A stretch of 64,000 bases of DNA from Epiperipatus broadwayi (taxonomy: Eukaryota; Onychophora; Udeonychophora; Euonychophora; Peripatidae), in NCBI GenBank assembly GCA_028023455.1, contig JAQFVV010006310.1, positions 1,118,001 to 1,182,000 on the forward strand, read 5' to 3'. The position numbers and the translations under genes were made by a program. Below, piece by piece: positions 10,837 to 24,417 of this stretch. The notes beneath the pieces are model-generated. The model did not search any database, was not told the DNA's origin, and saw only the letters and a list, made by a program, of their open reading frames with translations. The number at the start of each line of letters is the position of its first letter. Positions within the stretch are counted from its first letter, which is position 1.

Positions 10837-11480
10837 CTGCAGCAGCAGTTAGTAGATTTCAGGAGCAGTATTTCTTTGGGCTGGTTGTTGGATTTGATGA
10901 TACGGTGACAGGACATCAAATTTTGAATGACGGATGGCCGAGGCACAGGGTCCCGAGGGAAAACAGCCTATTGCCTCATTACCCCGTCATTCTGAGGTTA
11001 AATGATTTTAAAACTGGATTTACTGTCAAAGCAAGCCGGTCGGTCCAAAGACGCGAATAAACAAGCAATCGGAAAAATAGTTTCAAAATTACAGAAAATA
11101 TAACTTCTGCTGTCACAATCAGGTAGGTTAATTAATAACTTTCTCTAATAATTTAATATAATCAATCAGCCCTATTTATAAGCTCTCTCTGATTACAATC
11201 TAACCCTGCAGGGATAAAATCCGTTTGTTAGGTTATTAATACATTTGAAAACACGAACTGCATTTTCTAATTAAAATCTGTTCGTAAACACTATTTTAAT
11301 CTTATCAAATCTACTAGTAAAACTGGTGCCAATATGGTTAAAATAAGCCACTATTGTTCTTTCCCTACCCTCACTGATTTAAAAGAAGATAACATGTTTT
11401 TGAAAACTAAATAACACTTTACATTTCTAAAACTCTCTTTTTGAATTTAATTTCCAGAATATATTTATCAGTGATATTAT

Positions 11481-12444
11481 TTTATTAAAGGCAAATAATT
11501 ATAGTGAAATAATATCACAAAATAAATCGATTCAAAACAACAACTTTTAAATAAAATATTTTCATAAATTTTAAATATTATCGCAGTATGTGTGTAGATG
11601 AGAATATGTGACCTACTTTACTGTACAAGCATATACGTAATATATACTCGACGGTTTGAAAATAAAACCGCTTAAAAACAATTTTAATTATTATAAAACC
11701 CTGGGCACCCCATTAGAAATATAAATTTAGGTGGGATTTCAGTCAATATACCCAGTACACACACAATATAATAAAATTAGGATTTTAAAAAAAGGCATGA
11801 GGGCAGGAAACAGGAAGGCAAGGTGAAACTAAGATTGGTAGGGCATATCTTACTGTTTCAATAGTAAGATATTAATATGTTATCTTTTACATAATTAATC
11901 TTTTACCCATGCTGTTTATTAAAAAACTTTTTTTTTCAGCAGTTATTTTATGTTAGTGTGAAAACAACAACAAAAAAAGCTATTTATTTTTCTCAGACTG
12001 GGCTTTATTAGCAATAAACACTTTTTAGCTATAGCATCCTTCGAAAAGCAACAACTTTCATCCAATCTAAGAATCTGATTTGGAATATATAAAAATTTAA
12101 AGTATTTTTTCAAGTACTCCATAATCTCATAGAACTTTGAATATGATTAATCATTTTCATTGAAATTTTTATCAGAAAAATGAAAAAAAAAAGTCTTGCC
12201 ATATAATTACCTTGAAAAGAAATTTCAACTCATTTTCAAAGGATTTCCAACTATTATATCTAAACTGATCTACATATATGCTTCCATAACAATTTTGTGT
12301 AGTAATCTATCATCAAAAATCAAATCAAAGATTGTTCTCCTTCACTGCTAATACAGACAAATGTTTGGTGATATCTCTCAGTGAAAGAGATCAATGGGGA
12401 TGATAATGGAATATTTTAAATATCTTTTAGATAACAAGACCTAG
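11481..12444. other. AT-rich, no gene seen
   Basis: Low-complexity, AT-rich sequence; probably an intron of the minus-strand gene or intergenic. Confidence 0.45.
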
Positions 12445-12631
12445 CACTATGTTACATAACATGATCACCATTTCTTATGCTTGCTTATAACTGTTATTAA
12501 AACAGACAAAACTCTCCATACAGTATTACCACTCATTGCAAGCCAGAATAATCAATGGATACCAGGTTTGTTGCACTGAGTGGCAATACTGTATGGAGAG
12601 TTTTTCGTGTTTTAATAACACTATGTTACAT
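12445..12631 (+). mobile_element. Short transposed repeat with 13-bp target duplication
   Basis: A 161-bp insert (12458-12618) is bounded by the direct repeat CACTATGTTACAT (12445-12457 and 12619-12631). Its two halves are inverted repeats: 12493-12541 (GTTATTAAAACAGACAAAAC, then TCTCCATACAGTATTACCAC) pairs with 12571-12619. The same head (ACATGATCACCATTTCTTAT) opens the inserts at 25079-25152 and, reversed, 21683-22009. The long target duplication suggests target-primed (LINE-type) insertion rather than a DNA transposon, despite the inverted ends. Confidence 0.8.
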
Positions 12632-15380
12632 CCTTTTTTCTCTCATCATCATTTTTCTTAATGATACTTCAAACTTCTCCCCTCATGTTGCCATTAATGT
12701 TAAAATAGACAGATATACATTCTTAATCAGAGCAATTGAAACCTCATTCTAGGCATACATTCATTAGTGATGGATGTTAATGCAATACTTAATTTAAGTG
12801 CCATATTTATCTAACAAAAAAAAAGTATTGTCTGTGTAATCTAATGTTTATAAAAAAAAAAAAAGTAAAATCTTTCATTGTATAAATTAGAAATCCTAAT
12901 TATATATATCAAAAACTATATTATATAATGATATTGAAAACAAAAAATATATATCAAACTCAGCATTTTTATATAACAAAGAAAAAAAGTATTATCGCTA
13001 CCATCTAAAATATATACGACAAAAAATATAAAAAACTTTATTTTCATAATTCTAATTATATGTATAAAATATATTTATCCAAAACCTTTATGATATATAT
13101 ATAAAATTATAATTTTTAGAATGTAACATTTTGAAATATTTCAATATATGAAAATATAGATCATAAATAAATCTAAGCAATTAAAATCTTTAAAAATCAA
13201 AACAAATTACAAAGTTTGGATTGCAATATGAAATAATAAAAAAAATGTAAAATATATTTGTCAAATAATATTATAGATTCAACAGGCAAAAGTATTATAT
13301 ATATAAAGAAAAGTTTTAAATGAAAACCTTTCAATTTAAGCATTACTTTTTATTATTACAAATTCTTATATAAATTATTTTAATAAATAAAAAAAAATAG
13401 TAATTTATCTTTACTTTTTATTAATTGAAGAAAAATTAATATTTAGAAAAAATAATGGAATAAACAAGTTTCTGGCAAGATTATATCATAAACTCTAAAA
13501 AATTAGAATTTTCAATGATTTTGTCTGTTAAAAAATAAAAAAGGAAACTATAACTAGTTTTTCATTTAACATCAAAAAAAAAAAAAACCACCTATATATA
13601 AAATTGAAGATAAGCCCTTCCCCATCCTAATATGTATAGAGTAATCTACAGGAAGTGAAAAATATATGGAAAGTCAGGAAACCATATAAAGATTAATATA
13701 AATAAACACAAATATATTCTTGACACATAGGAAATTAATTCCACTTTAAATATGCATTATCAAACAAATTAAATATGCAACGAACATAACCAATTATATA
13801 ATTAATATATTACAGAGCTAGCTTTACCTTGTTATGTATTAATTACTTAAATGATTATATGACGTGTATATAATTTGCTCATTGAGTATCCTACTTGACT
13901 GTGATAGTATATGTGCATGTGTTTATTAATTACATAAAGTCAACACACAAGTAATTGTGAAATTATTTGGTTAAAAAAACAGCTTCCTTATATGACACTT
14001 GTGTTAGATAATAAATTGATAAAAATGAGGAAGAATTGGGGTGGAATAATTTTCTGAGTCTGATGATATGAATTATAAAAAAGTTCTCAATTTTAATAAG
14101 TGATTTCAGTTAAGAAACAATTGGACAGAAGAAAATGTTTTATTTATTCTGATTACATAAAAATATATAGAACTTATTCTAAAATTAAGATATTGTTTAA
14201 TATTTGTATAAATTTCCAGTATTACATTAATAATTTAGAGACATGATATATATAGAATAGGAAGAAGAGAGAATAAAAAAATATTAACTTATTTTCACAG
14301 TGACAAAATTATTAACATGGCTAGGATTATGAATCAATTGCTGAATTTAATGTAATACCATTTTTATTTTATATTAGAATATTTATCAATTAGCTACAAA
14401 TGCATTAAATCTATAATGTGCTCTTATTATAGTCTTTTTTCCTTGGTTTTAAAAGATAGAAATATCAGTACGGAAAAAAAACTTTAACAGGTTTTCTTCT
14501 ATCCTAACATTTCAGAATAATTTAATATTACATTTTTTGTTTTGTTTTTGAAAGATCTTCATAAGATTGGAAAGGAATCAGTCATTATTAAATAGAAATT
14601 ATATTCAAAGAAAATTCAAATTATCATTAGTATAATGCTCCAATAAAAAAAAAGAAGTTAATCTTGTGTTTGCAAGTACGATATTTCAAGGCAGCACTGG
14701 TTACTGAATTCTGTCACAGTTTAACTTGTACAACATTTGAATCATTTGTGTGCCTAGTGCTGGAATTCAGGATCATAAATGAAACAGGTCTTCTTATGTT
14801 TACCCAGTCATATGGGGTTTTAACAAATATTTATCCTCATGCATATAATCACATGTATATTTTTGCTTATATGCATATATATATAGTGTAACGAAACGGA
14901 CTTTTCCTGGTATGTAAATAGGTTGTGAAGTCATCACAGTGAATAACGAAGTATATCTTTGTTATTTGTACCTATACATACAACACACACATTGATTTCA
15001 TTCCTAGGTGAGGATAGATTAAGAACCAACTAAATATTAATTATATATCTAACTTACCTTATCCATGTCACATTTTATTTCCATTATCCTGAGTTTCGAA
15101 TCCATGGAGATTCTGCATGATCATCTAATTCAGGTTACATTAGTATCACTTGAAATATAGATAGGTGTAAACCTGTTTATGTTTTTAATAATAGGTGTGG
15201 ATGTGAAATTATGTATAAATAAATAAGATATTCATAAATATGTAAGAAGATACGACTAATTGAAAGTTGACTATAGAAAAACATATCAAGAGTTTTAATT
15301 TAACATTTAAATATGTTTAATAACTATATTTACAGTGATTGATATTTTAACAAAAAAAAAAATTATAAAACATTGTATTA
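12632..15380. other. AT-rich, no gene seen
   Basis: A/T homopolymers and TATA microsatellite tracts. Open frames such as 14664-14891 show AT-driven composition and no splice context. Confidence 0.5.
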
Positions 15381-15383
15381 GAT

Positions 15384-15880
15384 GTTTATGGTTATTCTTT
15401 GTTTATAATTTAGTTCCAAATATTATTCCAAACCTTGATTCCACAAAGAATAGTTACTCGATGTCCCTACTAACATAAATGATTTATATACTATGTGTTG
15501 GATTACCATAATCATCTTTAGTTTCTAAAATTTTTACTTGATACTCTAAATTCATTTATTTTAACTAATATCTTAGATTCCTATCTATCATCGTGGTGAT
15601 GTGGGATTCCCGTTATGTACAACACTCATGATAATTAGACGTTTATGCTTATTCTTTGGTTATAATTAGATCCAAACCTTGATCCTACAAAGAATAGCCA
15701 CTCAATGTCCCTATTAACGTAAATGATTTGTACTGTGTTAGATTACCATAATTATCTTTAGTTGCTAAAATTTTTACTCGATACTCTTAATTTATTTATT
15801 TTAACTAACTTAGTATTTTAGAATCCTATCTGTCATGGTGATTTGGGATTCCCCTGTTATGTACAATACTCATGATATAG
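15384..15880. repeat. 257-bp tandem duplication, diverged
   Basis: Two adjacent copies with a period of about 257 bp. GTTTATGGTTATTCTTTG at 15384 recurs as GTTTATGCTTATTCTTTG at 15641. Later blocks also repeat: CCAAACCTTGAT, CAATGTCCCTA-type sequence, GATTACCATAAT and GGGATTCCC. There is roughly 15% divergence by eye, and no coding signal. Confidence 0.85.
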
Positions 15881-18149
15881 ACAAGGAAGACCATTTATGA
15901 CAACATAGATAGCTAATTAAATATATTGAAAACATTTAATATGACTATTAATACGAACAAAGAAAAATGTATGCATTACAAATATATATGTGTTTGGATT
16001 GCATATATATTAGGTAATGTCTTACCTCTCCTCTTTGATGATGATAGCATTAATACACAATCAAGCACTCATCATAAATTATATTTTGTTTGGCTTATGT
16101 TAAAGATAAAAATATTTATTCTTTGTTACATGCCAACACTGATATTACCCCTATATTAAAGTAAAAAAAAAAAAAATTATATCAAATATACAAATAAATA
16201 AAGTGAATGACGTCAACTTTAACTTGGCTTTGAAGTTTATAAGGAAAAGTGTCCTAGTGAATTGTCCAAATAATTCATTTCAAGTAAGTGTTCTAGAACA
16301 TCCATCAGTTAAATTATCCTTGATAACCTTGGAATTTTTGCTTTAAGCGGAGAGTTATAGGAGCCATTCATTACAAATCAACTTGATGTTTCATAATATA
16401 GATGTGGAATGATAGATCAATTCCATCCTGGTCCTGACAAGTTATAGCTCCACGAATGACAATTTTCTTATTCCGATGTCACTTTTGAACTTAGTAATCC
16501 ATATTTGTTTTTATCATTAATTATATTTTGCTTTAATGATTTGTTTTGAGTGGAGTAATATCAATGTTTCTTATATTATGATATACCCTCAAATCTAGAT
16601 ATTGTGATCTATGACTGAGAATTACCATATTATGGAAGTTCAAATAGTTTGAATTTACTTGTGAAGGCTTTAATTTTGAATTCCTTATTTAATTAACTTT
16701 AATTCTCTATATTCGTTCTCTCAGATATTCAAATACTGATTTTTAATAGTATTTCCACTCAAAATTGGTTGATGTTTCTCTTTAAATTCTAATCCTCTAT
16801 GTAAAAATTTACAGATTCTTTAGGAGATAATAAATTTTCTCTCTTTTTGGAGAAGCTCAATGTTCAACTAAAGCAAGTTTGAGATCATTTCAATTCATTG
16901 TTAACATCATTTTTAATTTTATTTGATTTTTATTTTTTAACTTTTATTTTTTATTTCTTGATTACGTTCGTTTATTTGATCTTGTTTACCATGCATTGTT
17001 ATATTGTATTTGAGTCATAACACATTTATCAAAGTGATAATTGCTAAACCATAAATTATCGTGTCTGTATGATAATTTAATTTTCGTATTTATTTATAGT
17101 ATAATTAAGTTGGAATTTAAAACGTGTGTGGTAATTAATGGTTTGTCAATTTGTGTGCTTTAATATTTACTAATCTAGCAATAAATAACGCTAATATCAT
17201 GGGTCTTGGATTTGGATTGGGCCACATCATGTGTAATAGATATTGGATGTTAAGAGTATCTGTAACAATAGTTAAATTTAGAATAACTAAATCATGGCCT
17301 CATACAAATAACAGATTCGGAAGCCATGACTATCTTTCCTGATTATCCAGATATTAATATTATATATTCTAGCAGAATTATTATTGTATGGATTAATATA
17401 AAAGTTTTAAATCTGAAAGAGCTTTTATTTTTTTTCAGGATTCAGCATCCGTAACCTAATTTGCCAATACACCACTTCTTTATATTTGGTGAATCTCTCC
17501 CAAGTAAAATATCACAAGTTAATTAAATATATTAAAGGTATTATACATAAATTAATGTTGAATGCTATATTTTATAACAAATATTTAATAAAAATCAAAA
17601 AAATGTAACACAATTTATAGCTATTCATTTCCAAAAAATCTTCTTACAGATTAATAAAGTGTATACAACATACAATCAATAGAATAAATTAGTAAGAATA
17701 ATATATGCATATAATATCAAATTGGTTGCAGAAAGAGTTTGCTGTTAACTGAAAGATCCTTTGATTCCGCTTGGAAGTCTTAAAGAAATACAGTAGAGCA
17801 AATTCCTATTGCCCACTCCATACGTTCTTGCAGCTGTTATTACTATGTGACTATGTATCCAGTATAAGAAATATGAACGAATGGCTCATCAACATGCATT
17901 AGCCAGAATGGTGAGACTTGACTTTTTATCTCAGAGTTCAGTTGCCTGATAAGGCAGAATGAAATTTTTTTCTTCTAAATATACAATCATGACTGACAAT
18001 AATAAATTATGGCTTATTCCCATGAGGCTGTAAAGTTATCAGCCAAGACGGCAGTTGGTGTCCGGAAAATACTAAGAATTCCCTGATTGTAAACCTAGAT
18101 TGCCATTTGATGACAACTTTATATTTGGGTACTTACAACTGTAATCACT
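15881..18149. other. AT-rich, no gene seen
   Basis: No supported gene. A block at about 17440-17503 is preceded by a strong pyrimidine tract and CAG but has no corroborating neighbour exon. 17.75-18.15 kb is probably the 5' part of the RTE insertion that follows. Confidence 0.4.
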
Positions 18150-20745
18150 TCCAAGTGAAGGAAGATTTCAAAAATTGCAAGAACTGTAATGTGACATAAC
18201 TGAACTTTGTGAAGTTAGAAAAAAAGGTGAAGAGACAATTGATTTAAAAAATGGACATGTACTCTACCACAATTCACAAATATTGGAAGTACAAGTGGAG
18301 TAGGATTCATTATAAATAAAAAAAATGGAAACGCAACATTGTGGAGACTGATGGAGTATCAGACAGAGTGGCAAGATTAGTTATTCAACTTAATAGCAGA
18401 TACTAAATGCAGATAATTCAAGTTTATGCCCCAGCAAGTTCTCATAGTGATGAAGTAGATTTTTATGTGGATGTATAAAAGGCTTTTTATCAAACTAAAT
18501 AACATTTTAAAAATTGTTATGGGAAACTTTAGTGCTAGAATTAGTAAACAAATGAAATGCTGAAGGTAAATTTGGTTGTGGTAATAGAAATGAGAAAGGA
18601 CATAGACTTGAGGAGTTTGCAGAAAAAGAACGTCATATTATGAATTATTTTTAAAAAAAAAATGTTAAAAGAAAATGGACACGTAAGCATTCAAATGAAG
18701 GTACAGCAGAATTGGATTATATTTTGACTAACAGAAAATACATATTTCAAGATTGCAATGTTCTTAATAAATTTAACACAGAAAGTGATCATGTAAAACT
18801 AGAGACAAAAATTATTAAGAAAAACTTTATAATTGATATTTCTAATCTTCAGAGACATTCTAATGAATTTAAATTAGAACTTGCAAATCAAACTGATACA
18901 TTTTGAAAAACTGTGACAAAGATAGTTAATAGAAAAAAGCAGCAAATGATCTTTAAATTTTCTATGGAGACTAGAGAATTTATGAAGAAAAGAAGGAATA
19001 TGAAGATATATAAAAATGATGCATTAAAAAAGATACAATATCTCAAATTTTGTAAAATGGTGCAAAAAAGAGTTGATAATAAATAAGAAAATATAATTGT
19101 GAACTAGCAAGGAAAGCTATAGAAATAAAAGTTAAGAATGTAAAAGAACATTCTGGTATTGATAGGAAACATATCAGCAATAAGAAAAAAAGATAGAACT
19201 ATTACTAAAAAGAGAGATGACATCATGAAATGTGTAGAGTTCTATCAAGAATTATATGGTAATAAAGAACAAGCACTTCCTATAACTATTATATATTCTA
19301 AATTGTCCAGGATTTTAAATGAAAAAGTCAGACATGCAATTAAATTTATGAAGAAGAGAAAAGATCCAGGTAATGATAGAATCGATATATTAAAAGAAGC
19401 AGGTATAGAAATAAATTTTTTTTGGCAAAGTTAAATACCAAATGTCTAAATGATAAAGGTATACCAGATGATTTAAAGAATGAAGTATTAATATTTTTAA
19501 AAAGGTGATAAAGAAGATATTAGAAATTACAGATCCCTGTTTTTTATTAGCTTTCTCATCTATAAAAAACATTGGATTTTAGCCAATCAAAAGAACAAGC
19601 AAGATTTAAAAGTGATTTTAGTACAACAGAGATCATTTCCAAATATTTAGAGAAGTTATAAAAAGGATCAATGAATACAAGTTGCCATTATGCTTTGGAT
19701 TTGTAGTTTATAAAAAGGTATTTGATTTTATAAGCATTTCTTCAGTGATTAAAGCATTGTATCATCAAAGTGATAGACCCAGCATATTGTTATATTCTGA
19801 AGAATATTTATAAAAATGCAACAGCAGCAATTAGATTACATAATTATACCAGAAAGGATAACATTGATAAGAGTGTAAAATAGGGTGACTCCATATCTCC
19901 AAAACTTTTTACAGCAGTGCTGAAAAAAATATTTTGTGGATTAAAATGGGAAGCTAAAGGAGTAAAAGTAAATGAAGATTATTTAAATCATTTATATTTT
20001 GCAATGATGTAGTTGTTTTTGCAAATAATGCTTCAGAGCTTCAGGAAATGTTGCAAAAGTTATCAGACGAATGTAAAAAAGTAGGATTAAAGTTAAATGT
20101 TAAAAAGACTAAAGTAATATTCAATGGATTTTCCCAAAAGATGAAAATAAAGATTATGATGAGTTAGAAAAAGTTACCAACTACAAATACCATAATCAGA
20201 TTATTCCTACAGATGGAAAGATAATGGATGAAATTAATCATAGAATTAAACTTGTTTGGAGTGCTCTTGGCAGAAATTAACTTAATATTAAAAGGAAATA
20301 TGTCTATGTGTTTGAAAAGGAAGGTTTTTAATAAATGTGTTTTACCAGTTCTTATTTATGAATCTGAAACTTGGACGCTTAATAGAAAAGCGATATAGAG
20401 ATTTCAGACCATTCAAAGTATGGAGAGATTATGTTAGGAATAACAAGAAGAGATCAAAAGTGCAATACATGCATGTGTTACTGACATTGTTGAAAGAATT
20501 AAAAGACTGAAGTGGAGTTGAGCTAGACATATTGCTAGAAAAAATGATAATAGATGAACAATATAAATGGATTCTAAGAGATTGTAAAAGACCCAGAAAG
20601 AGACCATATTTGAGATGATGGATGAAATAAGAAAGTGTGCAAGGGTGATATAAAAAAGAGAGGCTAGAGATCGGAAAAGATGGATTAAACTTGGAGAGAT
20701 CTTCATCCTGCAATGGATTGATAATTGCTGCGGCTGATGATAATA
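18150..20745 (+). pseudogene. RTE-like LINE, decayed, endonuclease plus reverse transcriptase
   Basis: An apurinic-type endonuclease and reverse transcriptase polyprotein, read in broken frames. The endonuclease shows STSGVGFII, then IIQVYAPAS near 18430 and an LDYILTNRKY..F..C.VLN...ESDH segment at 18712-18906, which is the C-terminal signature of LINE endonucleases. A conserved pre-RT helix (IKFMKKRKDPGNDRI) ends near 19390. RT motifs follow: GDSISPKLFTAVL near 19890 and a KKVGLKLNVKKTK segment near 20080. The tail shows ARDRKRWI..L.EIFILQWI near 20670 and ends at a GATGATAATACC tract, as RTE 3' ends often do. Many stops and frameshifts are present. It is the same family as the fragment at 1-283. 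Confidence 0.82.
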
Positions 20746-20749
20746 CCAA

Positions 20750-21670
20750 ATTATTAAATTACTTTAAGTTCTTTAAATTAGCTCATTAATAAGTTTATAC
20801 TGAAGTTCACTTTTAAGTTCATATATTTTATAAAAAGAAGCAAATAAGAAGAATGCTTTTTATAAATAGTTATTTCTCAAGGCTTGTTATGGATTTTTTA
20901 GGCAATCAGTTTGTAATGTAGCCATGGCAATGTTTTTAAAGTTGTACCTTTGAATTCATTCTTCTATCAGATTGTTTTGGGCACTAGGCATGATATAGAT
21001 GTGGCAATTTGGTTTAAAGTATCATTTCAGCAGTAGGATTCTGAAAAGGCATCGACAGACGTATGTATTAGTTTAGTCTTGCATTTGGATTATTTCTCTG
21101 GTATATCTATAGGCTTCCATATAGTTAATCATTTCTGTTTTAATTAGTATGGAACTGAAGTCTCAGCAATTGGAACATAAGTTCATCATAAACAGCTTAG
21201 CACTCCTTGTTAATTAATATTTCTCTTTTCCTTTTACATTGATCCCCTTTTTAAAAGTCTGAGGATCATTTTATATATACGCCTGCCATTTAGTACGCAT
21301 ATACTTTATCAGATCTTTCTTTATTTCTGTGTGTATTCAATCAAATGCAATTGTTATTATCATATATTTTTTTTCTTTTTCAAATAAAATATACAACAAA
21401 ACAGATATTTTTCATCTGCTTTTTGGCTGCAAAACAAAATACTTTTAACTACAGAATAAAATGTGTACTTTACAAAGAAATATACAAAAAAAATTATTTA
21501 TATATTTTACAAGATTAAAATTTTTTTCTTTAATTACTTTTCATTATAATCCAATAGTCCTAACAGCCATCTTTAATTAAAAAAAACTATCTTTATAATT
21601 AAGACATTCATTAATTACAGATAAATAAATGAAGTTTTAATCTCTCTTTTAGTTACACATATTTTCTGGG
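20750..21670. other. No gene seen
   Basis: AT-rich sequence with no recognisable element. Confidence 0.45.
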
Positions 21671-22021
21671 TGGTCAAAAAAACACTCTTTATACAGTAAT
21701 ACCACCCAGTGCAAGCCTTAGTAATTAATGGATGCAGGAAGGTTTGTGCATAAAATCCCCAACTAGTGTCTACTCATTCAATATCATCACTAGTTTCTAG
21801 CTTAGCTTGTGGCTTTCATCAGTAAGGAGCTTTGGATTTGATAGCACTGCATGTAGATCTAAGGATTTAATGCAACCTTCGAGGAGCCACATTTTACCTA
21901 TTTAGTTAACTATAAAGTTAGTAGTGGGTGGCACTTATGTATGGAAAGTTTGTTACTATTAATAACGGTTTGTGTAAGCATAGGAAATAGTAATCATGAG
22001 ATGTTTTGTTGGTCAAAAAAA
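21671..22021 (-). mobile_element. Longer member of the 12.4-kb short-repeat family
   Basis: The insert 21683-22009 lies between direct repeats TGGTCAAAAAA (21671 and 22010; the A-run makes the length uncertain). On the minus strand it begins like the 12.4-kb element (CATCTCATGATTACTATTTC then TATGC) and has the same inverted terminal parts (CTTTCCATACATAAGTGCCA at one end, the ACTGTATAAAGAGTGTTTT side at the other). It also carries about 170 bp of extra internal sequence, containing CTGATGA and GAAACTAGTG arranged like a hammerhead core. It could be a retrozyme-like or SINE-like non-autonomous element. Confidence 0.65.
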
Positions 22022-24409
22022 AAAAACAGATTTAATAATTATTAAAATATAATATTGAATGGTAAATACCTTCTATTTCTTTATTATTTTTTTCTTTTCA
22101 ACAATCTCTAACTCCCTCTTTGAATGTTAATACACCTTGCATACATTAATGGCACATTACTTATATAGAAATTAAAAATATAAATTTCAGATTTCATTTT
22201 TATTAATAAATGACAGGAATTATCAACAAAAAATAAAACTTTTTAGTACAAAAGTTAAACTACAGAACTCAAATTGCACAAAATGGCAACAATTGATACC
22301 AATTTATTTGTTAAGCAGAAATGATTTTGAAGGTAATTTTTAATTTGAAGATAGTTACAATTATTTCAAAGGTACATTTTTAATAGATATAAAGTATATT
22401 TATTTTTATAATTATTATGATATTTTTACAAAAATGTCAACATGTCAGGAGAAAAAATGGTAAGTTATTCTAACTAATGTAAAACATAGGTTTATTTTTT
22501 TTCATTTCCACAAATAAATTTTAATAATGTTGTTAAATAAATAATTTTAATATATATATAAATTATATTTAAATTGAAAGTCACATATGTAAACAATTAA
22601 ATATTCGAAACTTAGTCTCAAGTAACTTACATTATTTTGGTCGCATGAGTTAAGTATTTTTGAACAGTAACATGAGGGAAAAAACCATTAAAGATTTATT
22701 TCTCACTAAGTGAGTTACAAATGCCTACAATAACTCACAAGAATTAATTTAGAAAATATCAATAAATGAACACTTTGATAAATAACTGTGGTAAATTAAA
22801 TAAACAACTTTTTTTTTTACTTGTTTGTTTTTATAGCTGTCTTATTAAAAAAGATGACAAAGATCAAAGCAACAATATATTTTAATCTGATTTTTAAGCA
22901 ATGGAGTTAACATTGAATAAATAATAATTCTAGCAATCTTTTAGGTTAAGCTACATGATTTAGTGTAGCCATAGATTGGTAAAGGCTAGGGTTCAAGGTC
23001 CGTGGATAGCTGCCAAATATCTGTCTCTTTTGATGCTAAACTTCTGTTATTGCACAATAAACCATTCAATTATTTATATATTTATCATCAAACTATTTTC
23101 ATGAGAGAGTGACAACTAATTCATAATTTCAAACAATATAGCATTTAAAATAATACCTTGAACTTTTTTTACCTCTATTTGTAATACAAAATGTCATTCA
23201 TCAAAATCATTGAAAAGTTATATAAAATAACAAACTTCAAAATATTTATGGATTAATAATGACAATTCTTTTTGTAAAACAGTATGCTGAGAATTGTATT
23301 TAACATTTTTTTTTAGATATACTTAAAATTTCAACTCTTCCACATGTTCTTGAAACATATAAAAATATCTGAAAAAGATAAACATCTTCCAATTTGAATT
23401 TCACACTGAATCAGCACTCTTTACATGGCCCAGGTTACATTTTCACATGTATTCATAATAAACAAATGATGAATTTATGTGAGAGATTATGATTGGGCTA
23501 ACAAAAAGTTGTTGATTTAACAAGAAAAATCAGGATCATTTGCCTTTTTTAGATGTCTTTATTCATATGCTTCAAAAATGTATGGTGGGGTAGAGGATTT
23601 AAGTATATCTAAAAAAAAAAAAAGTTACATTTGGAAAAAGAAGAATGAAATTAAATTATTCCATGTGTTTATATTTGATTAAAAAACAGGTATTAATCAG
23701 AGTTATAATATATCTAGGTTAAAAATGATATAATCTCGCCTACTAAATGATTGGTACGAACCATTAATGTATTTATCAAAAATGGAGTCAAAGTTGTGTA
23801 TTGAAAAATTAATATATATTACAACATCAAAAAGACTTCGAAAATATAAGAACTATATATATAAAAAAAAAAAAGGCTGTACAAAAATGTAAAAAAAAAA
23901 GTTGTAATAATTATCTAAATTGTAAGAACATATTTTTTTAATTCAACATCAAAATGTAACATTTAACATAGTAATTAATACAAATAACATAAACTCACTT
24001 TAAATTTGCTAATAGAATTTACTGAATTATCTTAATTAGTACTAACTGTGAAATGTCTTAATTCTATAACAAAATTCTTAAAAAATTGTTTTAATGAGAA
24101 TCTCTCATTGCATTTTTTATATAAGCTATTATTTTACTAGCATAGTGCAACATTAAAACAAAAAAACCTTGTTTAAAACAACAAGTTTTTAAATATATAA
24201 ATATTCAAAACATATCACCATAAACTATTTACATATACCCCGAATATATTAATACATATATATACATGGTTGCACTCAGAGGAAAAAATATCAAAGTAGC
24301 AAAAAAAAAAAAAAGTACACTTTTAAATAAATGATTTACAAAACTGGTAGTACAAAATAAGTATGATGCTCTAACCTCTAAATTTTACCATAACAATGTG
24401 GAGAATAAT
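22022..24409. other. AT-rich; possible degenerate tRNA-like block at 22.93-23.06 kb
   Basis: The sequence around 22.99 kb contains GGGTTCAAGGTCC, a partial B-box match, in a GC-richer context that could be an old SINE. Otherwise it is homopolymer-rich DNA without coding signal. Confidence 0.35.
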
Positions 24410-24417
24410 TTTTAAAT

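Larger units (their letters stand above)
8776..11480. repeat. Tandem array of three 900-bp units
   Basis: Three head-to-tail units begin at 8776, 9676 and 10576 with an exact 900-bp spacing. Units 2 and 3 differ at only a few bases. Unit 1 differs more, mainly around 9300-9380 (a run of substitutions near CTCTCTAATCCTTTAATAC). Each unit contains a GC-rich island (about 8930-9260 in unit 1) in AT-rich DNA. On the minus strand the island holds an 86-nt exon with good splice sites, listed separately. On the plus strand a 78-codon frame (9024-9260 and equivalents) is open in all three units, but it starts from TTG, has no splice context and covers the exon antisense, so I treat it as fortuitous. 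Confidence 0.95.

Noticed and set aside
17440-17503. Plus-strand exon (TTTTTTTTCAG/GATTCAGC ... CCCAA/GTAAAA)
   Set aside because: Splice-like ends but only about 21 codons, no partner exon on the plus strand and no recognisable peptide; such signals arise easily in AT-rich DNA.
20429-20749. Two long minus-strand open frames over the RTE element
   Set aside because: They are antisense shadows of the LINE 3' region, with serine/leucine/phenylalanine-rich noise composition.
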